Shown in pieces: positions 17,631 to 26,234 of a stretch of 42,090 nucleotides of DNA. The notes under the pieces were generated by a model that was not told the DNA's origin, did no database searches, and worked only from the letters and a program-made list of their open reading frames with translations. The stretch lies in assembly GCF_030973515.1 (NCBI RefSeq), contig NZ_JARGZA010000025.1:1-42090 (forward strand), written 5' to 3'. Positions within the stretch are counted from its first letter, which is position 1. Every line of letters begins with the position of its first letter. Source of the stretch: Jannaschia maritima (lineage in GTDB: Bacteria; Pseudomonadota; Alphaproteobacteria; Rhodobacterales; Rhodobacteraceae). Made by a program: the position numbers and the translations under genes.

Positions 17631-17684
17631 CCACGCCGGGGGGGTGCGTCCGGCGGTCCGCTCGGGCGGACCGTGCGCCGGGGG

Positions 17685-18347
17685 TCAGGGGGAGGGGGCG
17701 CCGGCGACGGGGCGCTGCACCTCCCACCGCCGCCGAGCCGACGGCACGCGGGGACCGTCGTAGCCCGTGACGACGAAGGGGCCGGCGGGGGACAGGGCGG
17801 TGCCCGCGACATAGGCGTCGAGGATCGTCTGGGCCGCCGCCACCGCGTCGCGGTCCCGCGGGCCCGTGAAGCGGACGACGGCCATGTCGCGGGCTGGCAG
17901 TTCCACCAGCCGGACGGCGGGGTCGAGCGGTTCGGGCAGGGTGTCCATCGTCCATTCGGGCGGCATCCGGAAGCGCACGACATAGGCGCCCGCCCCGTCG
18001 GCGGCGGTGGTCACGGGGGCGGTCATGGCGATGCGCTGACCCCGCTCCCCGTCCGTGGCCGGAACGGTCGTGACGGGGGCCGTCATCGCGATCCGGGCCT
18101 GGGGCCGATTGTTCCCGAAGATGTAATCGGCCAGCGGCCGGAACCCCATGGAGGACGCGGCGTCGCGCGAAGGGGCCTCGACCGTCACCTCGGCCACGAT
18201 CACGGGCGCGTAGCGGCGAAGCTCGACCGCGGTGCCGTCGACCTGGGCGGTGGCCAGGACCTCGTGCGGGGGCATGTCGTCCGTGGCGGCCATGGCGGTG
18301 GGTCCGGTGGCGAGGAAGAGGGCGAGGGCGGCGAGGAAGGGGCGCAT
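17685..18347 (-). CDS. SOUL family heme-binding protein
   Basis: This 220-residue protein has a signal peptide (residues 1-21, ending TAMAA), so it is probably periplasmic. The SOUL/HEBP fold is recognisable from VELRRYAPVIVAEV, FRPLADYIFGNNR, the twice-repeated IAMTAPVTT, and FRMPPEWTMDTLPEP. Bacterial members bind heme or other tetrapyrroles, but their role is not settled. The ATG at 18347 begins the signal peptide; the ribosome binding site is poor. The dctM gene upstream ends 215 bases away, so the SOUL gene probably has its own promoter. Confidence 0.9.
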   Translation of the reverse strand: MRPFLAALALFLATGPTAMAATDDMPPHEVLATAQVDGTAVELRRYAPVIVAEVTVEAPSRDAASSMGFRPLADYIFGNNRPQARIAMTAPVTTVPATDGERGQRIAMTAPVTTAADGAGAYVVRFRMPPEWTMDTLPEPLDPAVRLVELPARDMAVVRFTGPRDRDAVAAAQTILDAYVAGTALSPAGPFVVTGYDGPRVPSARRRWEVQRPVAGAPSP

Positions 18348-18442
18348 GAGGGGAGAACGGGCGCGCGGGGTGCGGCGTTCCCCGGGGGGTCCGGGGCATC
18401 GCATGGATCGCCGGAACCGCGCGTCCCGGGACATCGACATCA

Positions 18443-18516
18443 CCGGGCTCGACCCAATGTTCCGTTCCACGACCGGGTGACGCGCGCTGAAAGGTGGGCT
18501 ACCGGGTCGAGCCCGG
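18443..18516. repeat. 13-base inverted repeat element
   Basis: CCGGGCTCGACCC at 18443-18455 is the exact reverse complement of GGGTCGAGCCCGG at 18504-18516, with 48 bases between. The same 13-base core recurs at 28526-28538 inside another intergenic hairpin element. It resembles the short extragenic palindromes dispersed in alphaproteobacterial chromosomes. It lies in the 215-base gap between dctM and the SOUL gene, where no gene is seen. Confidence 0.65.
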
Positions 18517-18562
18517 CATCGACCGCGTTCACCGATCGGTGTCCCATGGAACGTGGATGGTT

Positions 18563-19846
18563 CTAGGGTCCCATCACCAAGCCGGGGAGCCACAGGGTCA
18601 CGGCAGGCACGAAGGCGATGATCGCCAGGCCCACGAAGAGGGGGACGAGGAACGGCATCGTCGCGCGCAGCGTGCGCTCCGGCGTGATCCCGGCCACGCG
18701 GGCGCCCACGAACAGGCCGATGCCCACGGGCGGCGTTATCATCCCGATCAGGACGTTGAACGACAGCATCACCCCGAACGTGACCGGGTCCATGCCATAG
18801 CCCGCGACCACGTCGATCAGGATGGGCGCGATGACCAGGATGGCAATGGGCCCCTCCAGGAACATGCCGATCACGACCAGGAACAGGTTGATCGCCAGGA
18901 TGCCCAGGACCGGATTCGTCACCGCCTCGGCCATCCAGATCGCCGCCTCGTGCGCGACGCGCTCGCGCGCGATCACGAAGTTCATCGCACCCGCCACGGC
19001 GAACAGCAGCATGATGACCGCCGTGGTCGTGACGGTCGAGGTCAGCGCCTGCCACAGCTTCGCCCAGTCCATCGATCGGTACCAGAGCGCCACCATCAAG
19101 GCATAGAGCGACGCGACCGCACCCAACTCGGACGGGGTCGTCACGCCGAAGGCCAGGGCCGCCAGGATCACGACGGGCGCCAGGATGGCGGGCAGCCCCT
19201 CGCGCGCGGTGAGGCGCACGCGGGCGCCCGAGAACCGCTCGGGGCGGCCCCATTCGGCACGGGTGCGCTTGACGTGGATGTAGACGTGGACCATCAGGCA
19301 GGCCGCGATCACCAGGCCCGCCCCGATGCCCGCCAGGAACAGCCGCCCCACCGACGTGTCGGTGGCCAGCGCATAGATCACCAGGATGATCGACGGGGGC
19401 ACGATCGGCCCGATGGTGCAGGACGCCAAGGTGATTCCGGCCGAGAAGCCCGCCGGATATCCGTTCTCGCGCATGGCGCGCATCTCCACGGCGCCCAGGC
19501 CCGCCAGATCGGCCAGCGCCGATCCCGACATGCCCGCGAAGATGACGCTGGCCGCGACGTTGACCTGCGCCAGCCCGCCCGTCATCCAGCCGAACAGCGC
19601 ACGCGCGAAGGTGAAGATCCGCTCGGTGATGCCGCCGACGTTCATGACGTTGCCCGCGTACACGAAGAACGGCACTGCCAGGAGCGCATAGCTGTCGACG
19701 CCGAACACCATCTGCGAGGCGACGACGCGCAAGGGGATGCCCGCCGCGACGAAGGCGATCAGCGTGGCCAGGGCCATCGCGATGGAGACGGGGACCCGCA
19801 AGGCGAAGAACAGGCAGGCCAGGAACAGGAGGAGGAGGGATATCAC
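18563..19846 (-). CDS. TRAP transporter large permease (DctM), second system
   Basis: This 427-residue polytopic protein has about twelve hydrophobic segments. It begins ISLLLLFLACLFFALRVPVS and has the DctM marks LLAVPFFVYAGNVMNVGG, VIFAGMSGSALADLAGLGA, CTIGPIVPPSIILVIYA and NVLIGMITPPVGIGLFVG. The start is a GTG at 19846. The small-permease gene ends 40 bases upstream. Together with that gene and the binding protein it makes a complete second DctPQM transporter, unrelated in detail to the one at 14.6-17.5 kb. Confidence 0.94.
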   Translation of the reverse strand: MISLLLLFLACLFFALRVPVSIAMALATLIAFVAAGIPLRVVASQMVFGVDSYALLAVPFFVYAGNVMNVGGITERIFTFARALFGWMTGGLAQVNVAASVIFAGMSGSALADLAGLGAVEMRAMRENGYPAGFSAGITLASCTIGPIVPPSIILVIYALATDTSVGRLFLAGIGAGLVIAACLMVHVYIHVKRTRAEWGRPERFSGARVRLTAREGLPAILAPVVILAALAFGVTTPSELGAVASLYALMVALWYRSMDWAKLWQALTSTVTTTAVIMLLFAVAGAMNFVIARERVAHEAAIWMAEAVTNPVLGILAINLFLVVIGMFLEGPIAILVIAPILIDVVAGYGMDPVTFGVMLSFNVLIGMITPPVGIGLFVGARVAGITPERTLRATMPFLVPLFVGLAIIAFVPAVTLWLPGLVMGP

Positions 19847-19886
19847 CGGCCCGGGCCGCCGCCCATGCGCTTCGCCCGCGCGCGCC

Positions 19887-20474
19887 TCATCGCGGTTCGT
19901 TCAGCAGGATGGCCGCCTCCATCCGCGCGATCGAATCGAACGCGCCCGCCTGCCGGGCATAGGCCAAGGCGGCGGCGGCATAATAGAGGCTCGTGGGCAC
20001 GATCAGCACGAGGCATGCGATCAACGGCATGGTGGGATACAGCTTCGGAATGCCCAGGATGGGCGTCCTGAGCACCCCCAGCGTGGGCGCGAAGGCCACG
20101 AACTGGGCGACGATCACGATGCAAGTCGTGGCCGTCGCGATCTGCACGACGACGTAGAGCCATGCCGCGGCGGGATGCGGCAGGCGTTCGGTCAGGAACT
20201 CGATCACGATGTACTGCCGCGACTTGAACACGTAGCTGGCGCCCAGGAAGTAGGATCCCATGACCGCGGTCAGCCCGACCTCCTGCGCCCACCAGATCGA
20301 CGTGCCGAACGCGTAGCGCAGAAGCGCCTGCGCCGCGCTGAGGGCGATGACCGCCGCCAGCAGCAGGGCCGCGACCGCGAGCTCGCACCGTCCGATCCAG
20401 TGCAGGGCGGCCCGCACCCATCGCAAGCCTGCGGGCAGGACGACCCCGTCCGCGTCCGCGGGTCCGGGCGTCAA
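19887..20474 (-). CDS. TRAP transporter small permease (DctQ), second system
   Basis: This protein of about 195 residues has four membrane helices and the DctQ segment SIWWAQEVGLTAVMGSYFLGAS, with YIVIEFLTERLP after helix two. The open frame starts with a TTG at 20474, four bases after the stop of the binding-protein gene. A GTG some 18 codons later is a possible alternative. The TTG is kept because it is adjacent to the upstream stop and GAGG is close by, but the exact N-terminus is uncertain. Confidence 0.88.
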   Translation of the reverse strand: MTPGPADADGVVLPAGLRWVRAALHWIGRCELAVAALLLAAVIALSAAQALLRYAFGTSIWWAQEVGLTAVMGSYFLGASYVFKSRQYIVIEFLTERLPHPAAAWLYVVVQIATATTCIVIVAQFVAFAPTLGVLRTPILGIPKLYPTMPLIACLVLIVPTSLYYAAAALAYARQAGAFDSIARMEAAILLNEPR

Positions 20475-20478
20475 GACC

Positions 20479-21495
20479 TCAGTCCAGCGCCTGGATGCGC
20501 TCGATCAGCCCCGCCTCGACCATCCCGTCCGCTTCGAAGGCCGCGTGGGCCTCGCCCGCCTTCTCGATCCAGGGAGCGATGTCGGGGTCGATCATCGTGA
20601 CGCCGTACTCCGATTCCGCCGTCTCCAGGGCGGAGACGGCGCCCGCCGCCGTCGCCTCGGCATAGGCTTCGCTAGCCTCGACCATCGCGGTGTCGATGGC
20701 GTCCAGATGGGCGGGGTCCAGGGTCATCCGGGTGACGTTGCTCATCCAGATCTGGTTCAGTTGGTAGTACTCGCCGATGTTGGTGAAGTACTTGGCCTGC
20801 TCGAAATGCTTGAACTCGACGTTGTCGGCGACGGTGCCCGTCAGCCCGTCGACCACGCCCGTGGCGAGCGAGGTGTAGACGTCGCCCCAGGGGATGACCT
20901 GGATGTTCGCGCCCAGGGCTTCCCAGGTGCGGATGGGCACCTCGGACTCGAACATGCGCAGCTTGAATCCGTCCAGATCGGCCGGCGTCTCGATGGGGCG
21001 GTTGGACACGATCCCGCGGTCGTAGGGCCGAATCCAGTTCTTGACCACCTCCGGGTCGTCCAGGCTGTCGCGTGCGGGGAAGGTGATGCCCACGGCCTCC
21101 AACTCGTCGAGGATCTCGTCGAAGAGGGGGGAGGCCACGAAGGACGCGAAATGGTCGCGGTCGCGGAACACCAACGGCATCGTCATCACGCCGATCCGGG
21201 GTGCCGCAGCCGACAGGAAGTCGATGGCACCGCCCTGGAAGTCCTGCGCGCCCGCGATGACGTTCTGCAGCATCTCGGGCCCGCCGCCCAGCTGGCTGTT
21301 CCAGAACATCTGCACCTCGACCGCGCCGTCGGTCAGCTCGCCGACGCGATCGGCGAAGGTCTGGAAGGCCGCCGCCTCGGGCGCGTTCTCGCTGACGACG
21401 GTGCCGAGCCGCAGGGTGACGTCTTGCGCGAGGGCGGGCGCCGCGAGGACCAGCGAAAGGACGAGGGCGAGGCTGCGATGCGGTACGACTGTCAT
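20479..21495 (-). CDS. TRAP transporter substrate-binding protein (DctP), second system
   Basis: This 338-residue periplasmic receptor has a signal peptide (residues 1-23, ending APALAQ). Family features include GTVVSENAPEAAAFQTFADRV at the N-terminus, GFKLRMFESEVPIRTWEALG in the ligand-contact region, and IPWGDVYTSLATGVVDGLTG, where the substrate-carboxylate arginine is expected in LRMF. The ATG at 21495 follows a GAAGGA ribosome binding site. It is the first gene of the second DctPQM operon. The ligand cannot be told from the sequence. Confidence 0.93.
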   Translation of the reverse strand: MTVVPHRSLALVLSLVLAAPALAQDVTLRLGTVVSENAPEAAAFQTFADRVGELTDGAVEVQMFWNSQLGGGPEMLQNVIAGAQDFQGGAIDFLSAAAPRIGVMTMPLVFRDRDHFASFVASPLFDEILDELEAVGITFPARDSLDDPEVVKNWIRPYDRGIVSNRPIETPADLDGFKLRMFESEVPIRTWEALGANIQVIPWGDVYTSLATGVVDGLTGTVADNVEFKHFEQAKYFTNIGEYYQLNQIWMSNVTRMTLDPAHLDAIDTAMVEASEAYAEATAAGAVSALETAESEYGVTMIDPDIAPWIEKAGEAHAAFEADGMVEAGLIERIQALD

Positions 21496-21540
21496 GGCTG
21501 ATCCTTCGGAACGGGAGTGACGCGGAACGCTTCGGGTCGA

Positions 21541-21568
21541 GGCTAGCGGCGCTAGGGCGATGGGGCAA
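21541..21568 (-). promoter_or_regulatory. Candidate promoter of the second DctPQM operon, TTGCCC-N16-CTAGCC
   Basis: On the minus strand TTGCCC (21568-21563) is followed after 16 bases by CTAGCC (21546-21541), ending about 45 bases before the binding-protein start. A second CTAG at 21552-21555 lies inside the spacer, and together they form CTAGC-GGC-GCTAG, a perfect small palindrome that could also bind a regulator. Confidence 0.45.
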
Positions 21569-21635
21569 CGTCCTTGGGGCGGGTGACGCCCGGTGTCGTT
21601 CCACCCATACGTCGGGGTCGGTCGGATCGATAGGT

Positions 21636-21658
21636 CGCATCGGTTATCGGGCGATGCG
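21636..21658. terminator. Hairpin after the phn operon
   Basis: A perfect seven-base stem CGCATCG/CGATGCG encloses the loop GTTATCGGG. It lies 55 bases beyond the last phnE stop and upstream of the next operon, so it may end the phn transcript or serve as an operator for the TRAP genes. The rest of the 217-base space holds the promoter described above and no gene. Confidence 0.4.
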
Positions 21659-21712
21659 CGGTGGATCCGAATGGGGGCTCGTGCGAGGTCGGCGCGCTCC
21701 GCCGCCCGCCGG

Positions 21713-22528
21713 TCAGATGATCGCGCCGCGCACCTTGGCGGACACCCATTCGGACAGCACGACCGCGAGGAGGATGACCAGCAGGATCAGGGAGACCTGG
21801 GGCCAGGCCAGCGTGTTCAGCGACGCCTGGAGCTGCAGGCCGATGCCGCCCGCGCCCACGAGGCCCAGCACGGTGGATTCGCGGATGTTGATGTCCCAGC
21901 GGAACACGGCGATGCCCGCGAAGGCCGGCATGACCTGCGGCACGATCCCATAGGCCATGACCTGCCAGCGCGACGCGCCCGTGGCGGTGATGGCTTCGAC
22001 CTGCGTCCCGTCGATCTCCTCGATCGCCTCGTAGAGGAGCTTGGCGCAGAAGCCGATGGAGCGGATCGCGATGGCCATGATGCCCGCGAAGACGCCCGGC
22101 CCGATGATGGCGATCAGCAGCAGCGCCCAGATCAACGAGTTGATCGACCGGGTCGCCACGATGATCAGCAGCGCCACGGGCCGCACGAACAGGGCGGACG
22201 GCGTGGTGTTGCGCGCGGCCAGGAAGGCCACCGGCACGGCCATGACGAGGGCGGCCAGCGTGCCCAGGGTGGCGATGTTCAGCGTGTCCCAGATCGGGAC
22301 CCACAGGTTGTCGATGTAGGACCAGCGCGGGGGGGTGGCGCGGCCCAGGATGTCGCCCGCGATGGAGGGCGCGTCCCATACAAAGAACCATGTGGTCGCG
22401 TCCGAGATGCGTGCCCAGCACCACAGGAAGATCAGGGCGCCCACGAGCCAGGTGGCCCAGCGGGTCAGCGCCTCGCGCCGGTTGCGCCGCCGCCAGACGG
22501 GGCCGTTCGCGGTCTCCAGCACCGGCAT
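21713..22528 (-). CDS. phnE: Phosphonate-type ABC transporter permease (second PhnE)
   Basis: This 271-residue inner-membrane permease has about six helices. The binding-protein-dependent transport signature is EAITATGASRWQVMAYGIVP, and PhnE-specific features include AARNTTPSALFVRPVALL and DINIRESTVLGLVGAGGIGL. It pairs with the upstream PhnE to form the channel for a phosphonate, phosphite or phosphate ester. The ATG at 22528 is two bases after the TAG of the preceding phnE, and the gene is the last of the operon. Confidence 0.93.
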   Translation of the reverse strand: MPVLETANGPVWRRRNRREALTRWATWLVGALIFLWCWARISDATTWFFVWDAPSIAGDILGRATPPRWSYIDNLWVPIWDTLNIATLGTLAALVMAVPVAFLAARNTTPSALFVRPVALLIIVATRSINSLIWALLLIAIIGPGVFAGIMAIAIRSIGFCAKLLYEAIEEIDGTQVEAITATGASRWQVMAYGIVPQVMPAFAGIAVFRWDINIRESTVLGLVGAGGIGLQLQASLNTLAWPQVSLILLVILLAVVLSEWVSAKVRGAII

Positions 22529-22530
22529 GG

Positions 22531-23370
22531 CTATTGCACTCGGGCGCGGACGATGCCGCTGACGTATTCGAGCGCCATGACGATGACGATGATCAGCAGG
22601 AGGATCGCCGCCGCGGTGTCGTATTCGTAGCGGTCGAAGGCGGTGTTCAGCGTGGCCCCGATGCCGCCCGCGCCGACCAGTCCCAGGATGGCGGATTCGC
22701 GGAAGTTGATGTCGACGCGGTAGATCGACAGCCCGATCAGGCGCGGGATGACCTGCGGCTTGACGCCGTAGTCGATCCATTGCCCCCAGCGCGCGCCGGT
22801 GGCGCGCACGGCCTCCGCCTGGGAGCGGTCCATGCTCTCGATGTCCTCCGCCAGGAGCTTCGACAGGAAGCCGATGGTGGCGAATGACAGGGTCAGGAAG
22901 CCCGCGAGCGGCCCGAACCCGAAGATCGCGACGAGCAGGATGGCGACGATGATCTCCTGCAGGGCGCGGCTGACGGCGATGATGCCGCGGCACACCATGT
23001 AGACGGGCAGGGGCGCTATGTTGCGCGCGGCCCCCAGGGCGATGGGTATCGAGATGGCGATGCCCACGACCGACGAGGCCACCGTCATCACGATGGATTC
23101 CAGCATTCCGTCCCAGATCGCGTCCGCGCGGGTGACGAAGTCGGGGCGGGTGAACGCCATGACGAAGGCCGCGCCCCGGTCCAGCCCCTCGTAGACGCGC
23201 GCCCAGTTCACCTCCACGCTGGCGATGGCCGCGACGAGATAGAGCAGCCCGCCCACGATCAGCGCCCAGCGCAGCCAGGCCCGCCGCACCAGGGGCGGGC
23301 GGCGCCAGCGCGTGCCGAGGATGTCGTCCAGCTCGCGGTGGGTGGCGTCGGGGGGGAGGGCTGCGGTCAT
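22531..23370 (-). CDS. phnE: Phosphonate-type ABC transporter permease (first PhnE)
   Basis: This 279-residue permease has the PhnE segments IALGAARNIAPLPVYMVCRG and EAVRATGARWGQWIDYGVKP (the EAA loop that contacts the ATPase) and VDINFRESAILGLVGAGGIG. Its ATG at 23370 overlaps the stop of the GIY-YIG gene (ATGA). In an uninterrupted operon of this type the same overlap would be expected with phnC. Paired phnE genes are usual in this transporter family. Confidence 0.94.
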   Translation of the reverse strand: MTAALPPDATHRELDDILGTRWRRPPLVRRAWLRWALIVGGLLYLVAAIASVEVNWARVYEGLDRGAAFVMAFTRPDFVTRADAIWDGMLESIVMTVASSVVGIAISIPIALGAARNIAPLPVYMVCRGIIAVSRALQEIIVAILLVAIFGFGPLAGFLTLSFATIGFLSKLLAEDIESMDRSQAEAVRATGARWGQWIDYGVKPQVIPRLIGLSIYRVDINFRESAILGLVGAGGIGATLNTAFDRYEYDTAAAILLLIIVIVMALEYVSGIVRARVQ

Positions 23371-24281
23371 TCGGCAGCCTCATTCTTCGCGGCTTCTGTT
23401 TCCTGCCACTCTCCGTAAGTACAGCCGGTCCCTTGTACTCGCCATTCGCGGCGACCGTTTGCTACCCGATCTAGTACAAGAGCGGCTGCAGCCGAAGGAC
23501 TCGAAAAAGCATGGGGTGCCGCGAATAGAAGTAGATCGTCGCGTATCCGTCGAAGGACGCCAGCCTGGAGCAGGGATTCTTTGAGTTTGCTGGAAGCCAA
23601 GTGCGAGACGAGACCAGTATCTACAAGCGCTTGCGATCCCTCCATAACGACAAACTCGCCGCCTTCCTCAACGGCCTTTGCCTCGACTCCAGACTTATGA
23701 ACAAGTTCGAATATGACTTCACCGGCAACGCGCTGTTCTGGGTAGATTTCTACCTCCCGAGCAGCCTTCGGCTTCGGCTTCAACATTTCCAATCCAGCGA
23801 CCGGAAGGACAACTCGTAAGTTGTCTAAGAACTGCTCTATGTTTGCCCGATCTGCTTCCGGTAACCGACGGCGTGACGTGTCCGGTTTAGTACTGTTATC
23901 GAGGATGACCCTTCCAGCCTCGTCTGCGACTTCAATAAGCCGAGCTTCTAGGTACTCGACATGGCCCTTTGAAAGACCATCGTCGCTGGTCGTGACTGCG
24001 TAAGCTGTCTCCCAGAAACCTCGTTGATCTGCGCTCTGAGAAATTCTTTCCGATACTGAATTTGCTGAGCCGATGTATGCGAGTGTGCCGCGACCGCGCG
24101 GGTCAGGTCCTGCAAGCACATAGACACCAGCACGATCTGCCTCCTCGCGCCGTCTCAATGCTTCGAAGGTAGCGGACCCGCTGACAAGTACGATACCTGT
24201 CCAGCCGTGAATAGTTACCTTTCGCAAGCCGGCAGCAGTACCGTCTACAAGATAGACTTGGATCGTACGGCCATGGCTCAC
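23367..24281 (-). CDS. GIY-YIG nuclease-family protein with DUF4357 domain, inserted in the phn operon
   Basis: This 304-residue protein has an N-terminal segment typical of the family ([11 protein letters not shown]), a GIY-YIG domain at about residues 50-160, and a C-terminal DUF4357 domain near residues 255-290 ([19 protein letters not shown]). The nuclease residues are in place: GVY at 52-54, YIG at 69-71, Arg79, Glu112 and Asn129. It is therefore predicted to cut DNA, although its target is unknown. It lies exactly between phnC and phnE. Its GTG start overlaps the phnC stop (GTGA) and its stop overlaps the phnE start (ATGA). Hand counts of 60-base lines give 52-63% GC here, against 65% and 78% in two flanking lines, which suggests transfer. 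It has no evident link to phosphonate uptake. Confidence 0.88.
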   Translation of the reverse strand: MSHGRTIQVYLVDGTAAGLRKVTIHGWTGIVLVSGSATFEALRRREEADRAGVYVLAGPDPRGRGTLAYIGSANSVSERISQSADQRGFWETAYAVTTSDDGLSKGHVEYLEARLIEVADEAGRVILDNSTKPDTSRRRLPEADRANIEQFLDNLRVVLPVAGLEMLKPKPKAAREVEIYPEQRVAGEVIFELVHKSGVEAKAVEEGGEFVVMEGSQALVDTGLVSHLASSKLKESLLQAGVLRRIRDDLLLFAAPHAFSSPSAAAALVLDRVANGRREWRVQGTGCTYGEWQETEAAKNEAAE

Positions 24282-25075
24282 TCCGCTGCCTCCACCGCGT
24301 CGTCCTCCTCGTCGACCTTCTCGATCGTGGCCTCCCAGTCCTCCTCGCCGTAGATCTCGGTCAGCTTGTCGGGGGACAGGCCGTCGGGGGGGCCGTCGTA
24401 GACGATCTCGCCCATGCGCAGGCCGATGACGCGGGCGACGAAGCGCTGGGCCAGGGCGACGTCGTGGATGTTGATGATCGCGGCCAGGCCGCGTTCAGCG
24501 CAGAGCTCGCAGATCAGGCGCATGATCTGGCGCGACGTCTTGGGGTCGAGCGACGCCGTGGGCTCGTCCACCAGCAGGAGCGCGGGGTCCTGGATCAGCG
24601 CGCGGCAGATGCCGACCCGCTGGCGCTGGCCGCCCGACAGCTGGTCGGCGCGCTTGTCGGCCATGTGCAGCAGGCCCACGCGGTCGAGCAGGCGGAACGC
24701 CTCGTCCACGTCCCGCTGCGGATAGCGGCGGGTCAGGGACCGCCAGAAGCCGACATAGCCCAGGCGGCCGGACAGCACGTTCTCCATCACGGTCAGGCGT
24801 TCGACGAGGGCGTATTCCTGGAAGATCATCCCCATGCGGCGGCGTTCGCGGCGCAGGGCGGCGGGGCCCAGGCGGGTCAGCTCGACGCCGTCCAGCGTGG
24901 CGGTGCCGGAGGTCGGCTCCACCAGGCGGTTGATGCAGCGGATCAGGGTGGACTTGCCCGCCCCCGACGGCCCGATCAGCGCCAGGACCTGCCCCGCGGG
25001 GACGTCGAGCGTGACCGCCTTCAGCGCCTGGTCGCCCGTCTTGTAGGTCTTGGTCAGCGCGTCGAGCGTCAGCAT
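24278..25075 (-). CDS. phnC: Phosphonate-type ABC transporter ATP-binding protein PhnC
   Basis: This protein of about 265 residues has Walker [11 protein letters not shown] (residues 34-43), signature [17 protein letters not shown], Walker [13 protein letters not shown] and the H-loop INIHD, all in the PhnC pattern, starting [20 protein letters not shown]. An open frame extends to 25132, but the ATG at 25075 (or 25081) follows a GGGGGA ribosome binding site and gives the usual N-terminus. An acidic tail ([20 protein letters not shown]) is longer than usual. It energises the two PhnE permeases. The stop overlaps the start of the GIY-YIG gene. Confidence 0.93.
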   Translation of the reverse strand: MLTLDALTKTYKTGDQALKAVTLDVPAGQVLALIGPSGAGKSTLIRCINRLVEPTSGTATLDGVELTRLGPAALRRERRRMGMIFQEYALVERLTVMENVLSGRLGYVGFWRSLTRRYPQRDVDEAFRLLDRVGLLHMADKRADQLSGGQRQRVGICRALIQDPALLLVDEPTASLDPKTSRQIMRLICELCAERGLAAIINIHDVALAQRFVARVIGLRMGEIVYDGPPDGLSPDKLTEIYGEEDWEATIEKVDEEDDAVEAAE

Positions 25076-25146
25076 CGGCATCGGTCCCCCGGACATTGGA
25101 TGCGCGCGGCGATCGGGACCGCCGCGCGCCATGGTTCACCCGCGGT

Positions 25147-26118
25147 TCAGGAGCATTCGTAGGAGACGCCGTTCGCCTCGTCGATCTGGCGGATCACGGA
25201 CCAGAAGTCCTGGTAGTTCATCTCGATGAACTGCGATTCGCCGCCCTTGCCGAACTCCTCCTCCAGCGAGGTGCCTTCCCAGTCGAACGAGAAGAACGCC
25301 TCGCGGATCGCGTCCTGCAACTCGGGCGCGAGGTTGTGGGCCGTGCCGTAGCCCGTGGTGGGGAAGGTCTGCGAGGTGTAGATCGTGACCACGTCGCCCT
25401 CGTCGATCACGCCACGCTCGGTCATGCGGGTCTTGACGGTGTTGGCGATGGCCGCGGCCGGATAGTCCTGGTTGGCGACGCCCAGGATCGAGTTGTCGTG
25501 CTTGCCCGAGAAGACGGGTTCGAAGTCGGTGCCCGACGTCATGCCGAATTCCGACGACAGGATGGCGGAGGGTGCCTTGAAGCCGGAATTCGACGTCTCG
25601 GAGGTGAAGGCCATCTGGCCGCCCTTGATGTCCTCGACCGTCGAGATGCCCGAATCGGGGTGGGTGATGATCTCCATCTCGTAGCCGAACGAGCCGTCGT
25701 CGGCGGCCATGATGGTGAAGGGCCGGAAGCCCGCGCAGTTCACCGCGAGCGGGTTGGACCCGGTGTTGAAGCCCGCGATGTGCAGGCGGCCGGAGCGCAT
25801 CGCCTCGATCTGGGCGGCGTTGTTCTGGACGGGGAAGAAGACCACGTCCTTGCCGGTGGCTTCCTCCAGGTGGGCCAGGAAGTCGGCCCACGCGGCCTCG
25901 TACACGGCCGGATCCTCGACGGGGGTGTAGGCGAAGATCAGGGTATCGGGGTCGACCAGCTCGGATTCGTCGGTCGGGATGTCGGCGATCATGTCGCCGT
26001 CCGCGTCGCAGTAGCGGTCGTCCAGGGCGCCCCGTTCGCAGTCCTGCGCGGCGGCGGGCGTGATCCCGAAGGCCAGGGCGGCGATCGCGGCGGCGCCCAT
26101 GAGGTGGTGTTTCGTCAT
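25147..26118 (-). CDS. phnD: Phosphonate-type ABC transporter substrate-binding protein PhnD
   Basis: This 323-residue periplasmic protein has a signal peptide (residues 1-24, ending TPAAAQ). PhnD features include LIFAYTPVEDPAVYEAAW, VVFFPVQNNAAQIEAMRSGR, HIAGFNTGSNPLAVNCAGF and MAFTSETSNSGFKAPSAIL. Extra cysteines in the mature N-terminus (DCERG and RYCDAD) may form a disulfide. It is the first gene of the operon phnD-phnC-(GIY-YIG)-phnE-phnE. No C-P lyase or phosphonatase genes follow, so the ligand may be phosphonate, phosphite or phosphate. The ATG at 26118 follows AGGGAGAG. Confidence 0.94.
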   Translation of the reverse strand: MTKHHLMGAAAIAALAFGITPAAAQDCERGALDDRYCDADGDMIADIPTDESELVDPDTLIFAYTPVEDPAVYEAAWADFLAHLEEATGKDVVFFPVQNNAAQIEAMRSGRLHIAGFNTGSNPLAVNCAGFRPFTIMAADDGSFGYEMEIITHPDSGISTVEDIKGGQMAFTSETSNSGFKAPSAILSSEFGMTSGTDFEPVFSGKHDNSILGVANQDYPAAAIANTVKTRMTERGVIDEGDVVTIYTSQTFPTTGYGTAHNLAPELQDAIREAFFSFDWEGTSLEEEFGKGGESQFIEMNYQDFWSVIRQIDEANGVSYECS

Positions 26119-26186
26119 GGTTCTCTCCCTTTGGTGGGCGGCGATGCCGCCGCGCGCCTTCTAGCGGCGGCGCCCCCCGGAGTGCA

Positions 26187-26203
26187 TGTCATCGTTTTGT
26201 GAC
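26187..26203. promoter_or_regulatory. Pho-box-like direct repeat upstream of phnD
   Basis: TGTCAT, five bases, then TGTGAC forms an 11-base-period direct repeat like the PhoB binding consensus, with one mismatch in the second half. It is about 70 bases from the phnD start and 20 bases beyond a CTAG at 26161-26164. The repeat is oriented away from phnD, which weakens the case. Confidence 0.25.
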
Positions 26204-26234
26204 GCCGATTGCCAGGAAAATCCGCAACGGCCCG

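Noticed and set aside
18018-18101. Internal repeat of IAMTAPVTT in the SOUL protein
   Set aside because: Two copies of this motif are normal for the family.
17685-19253. Long frame joining the SOUL protein with upstream sequence
   Set aside because: The upstream part is antisense-like shadow of dctM; the SOUL gene starts with a signal peptide at 18347.
23367-24281. Intein or group I intron hypothesis for the nuclease gene
   Set aside because: It is a free-standing gene with its own start and stop; no splicing residues or intron core were seen, and neither phnC nor phnE is split.
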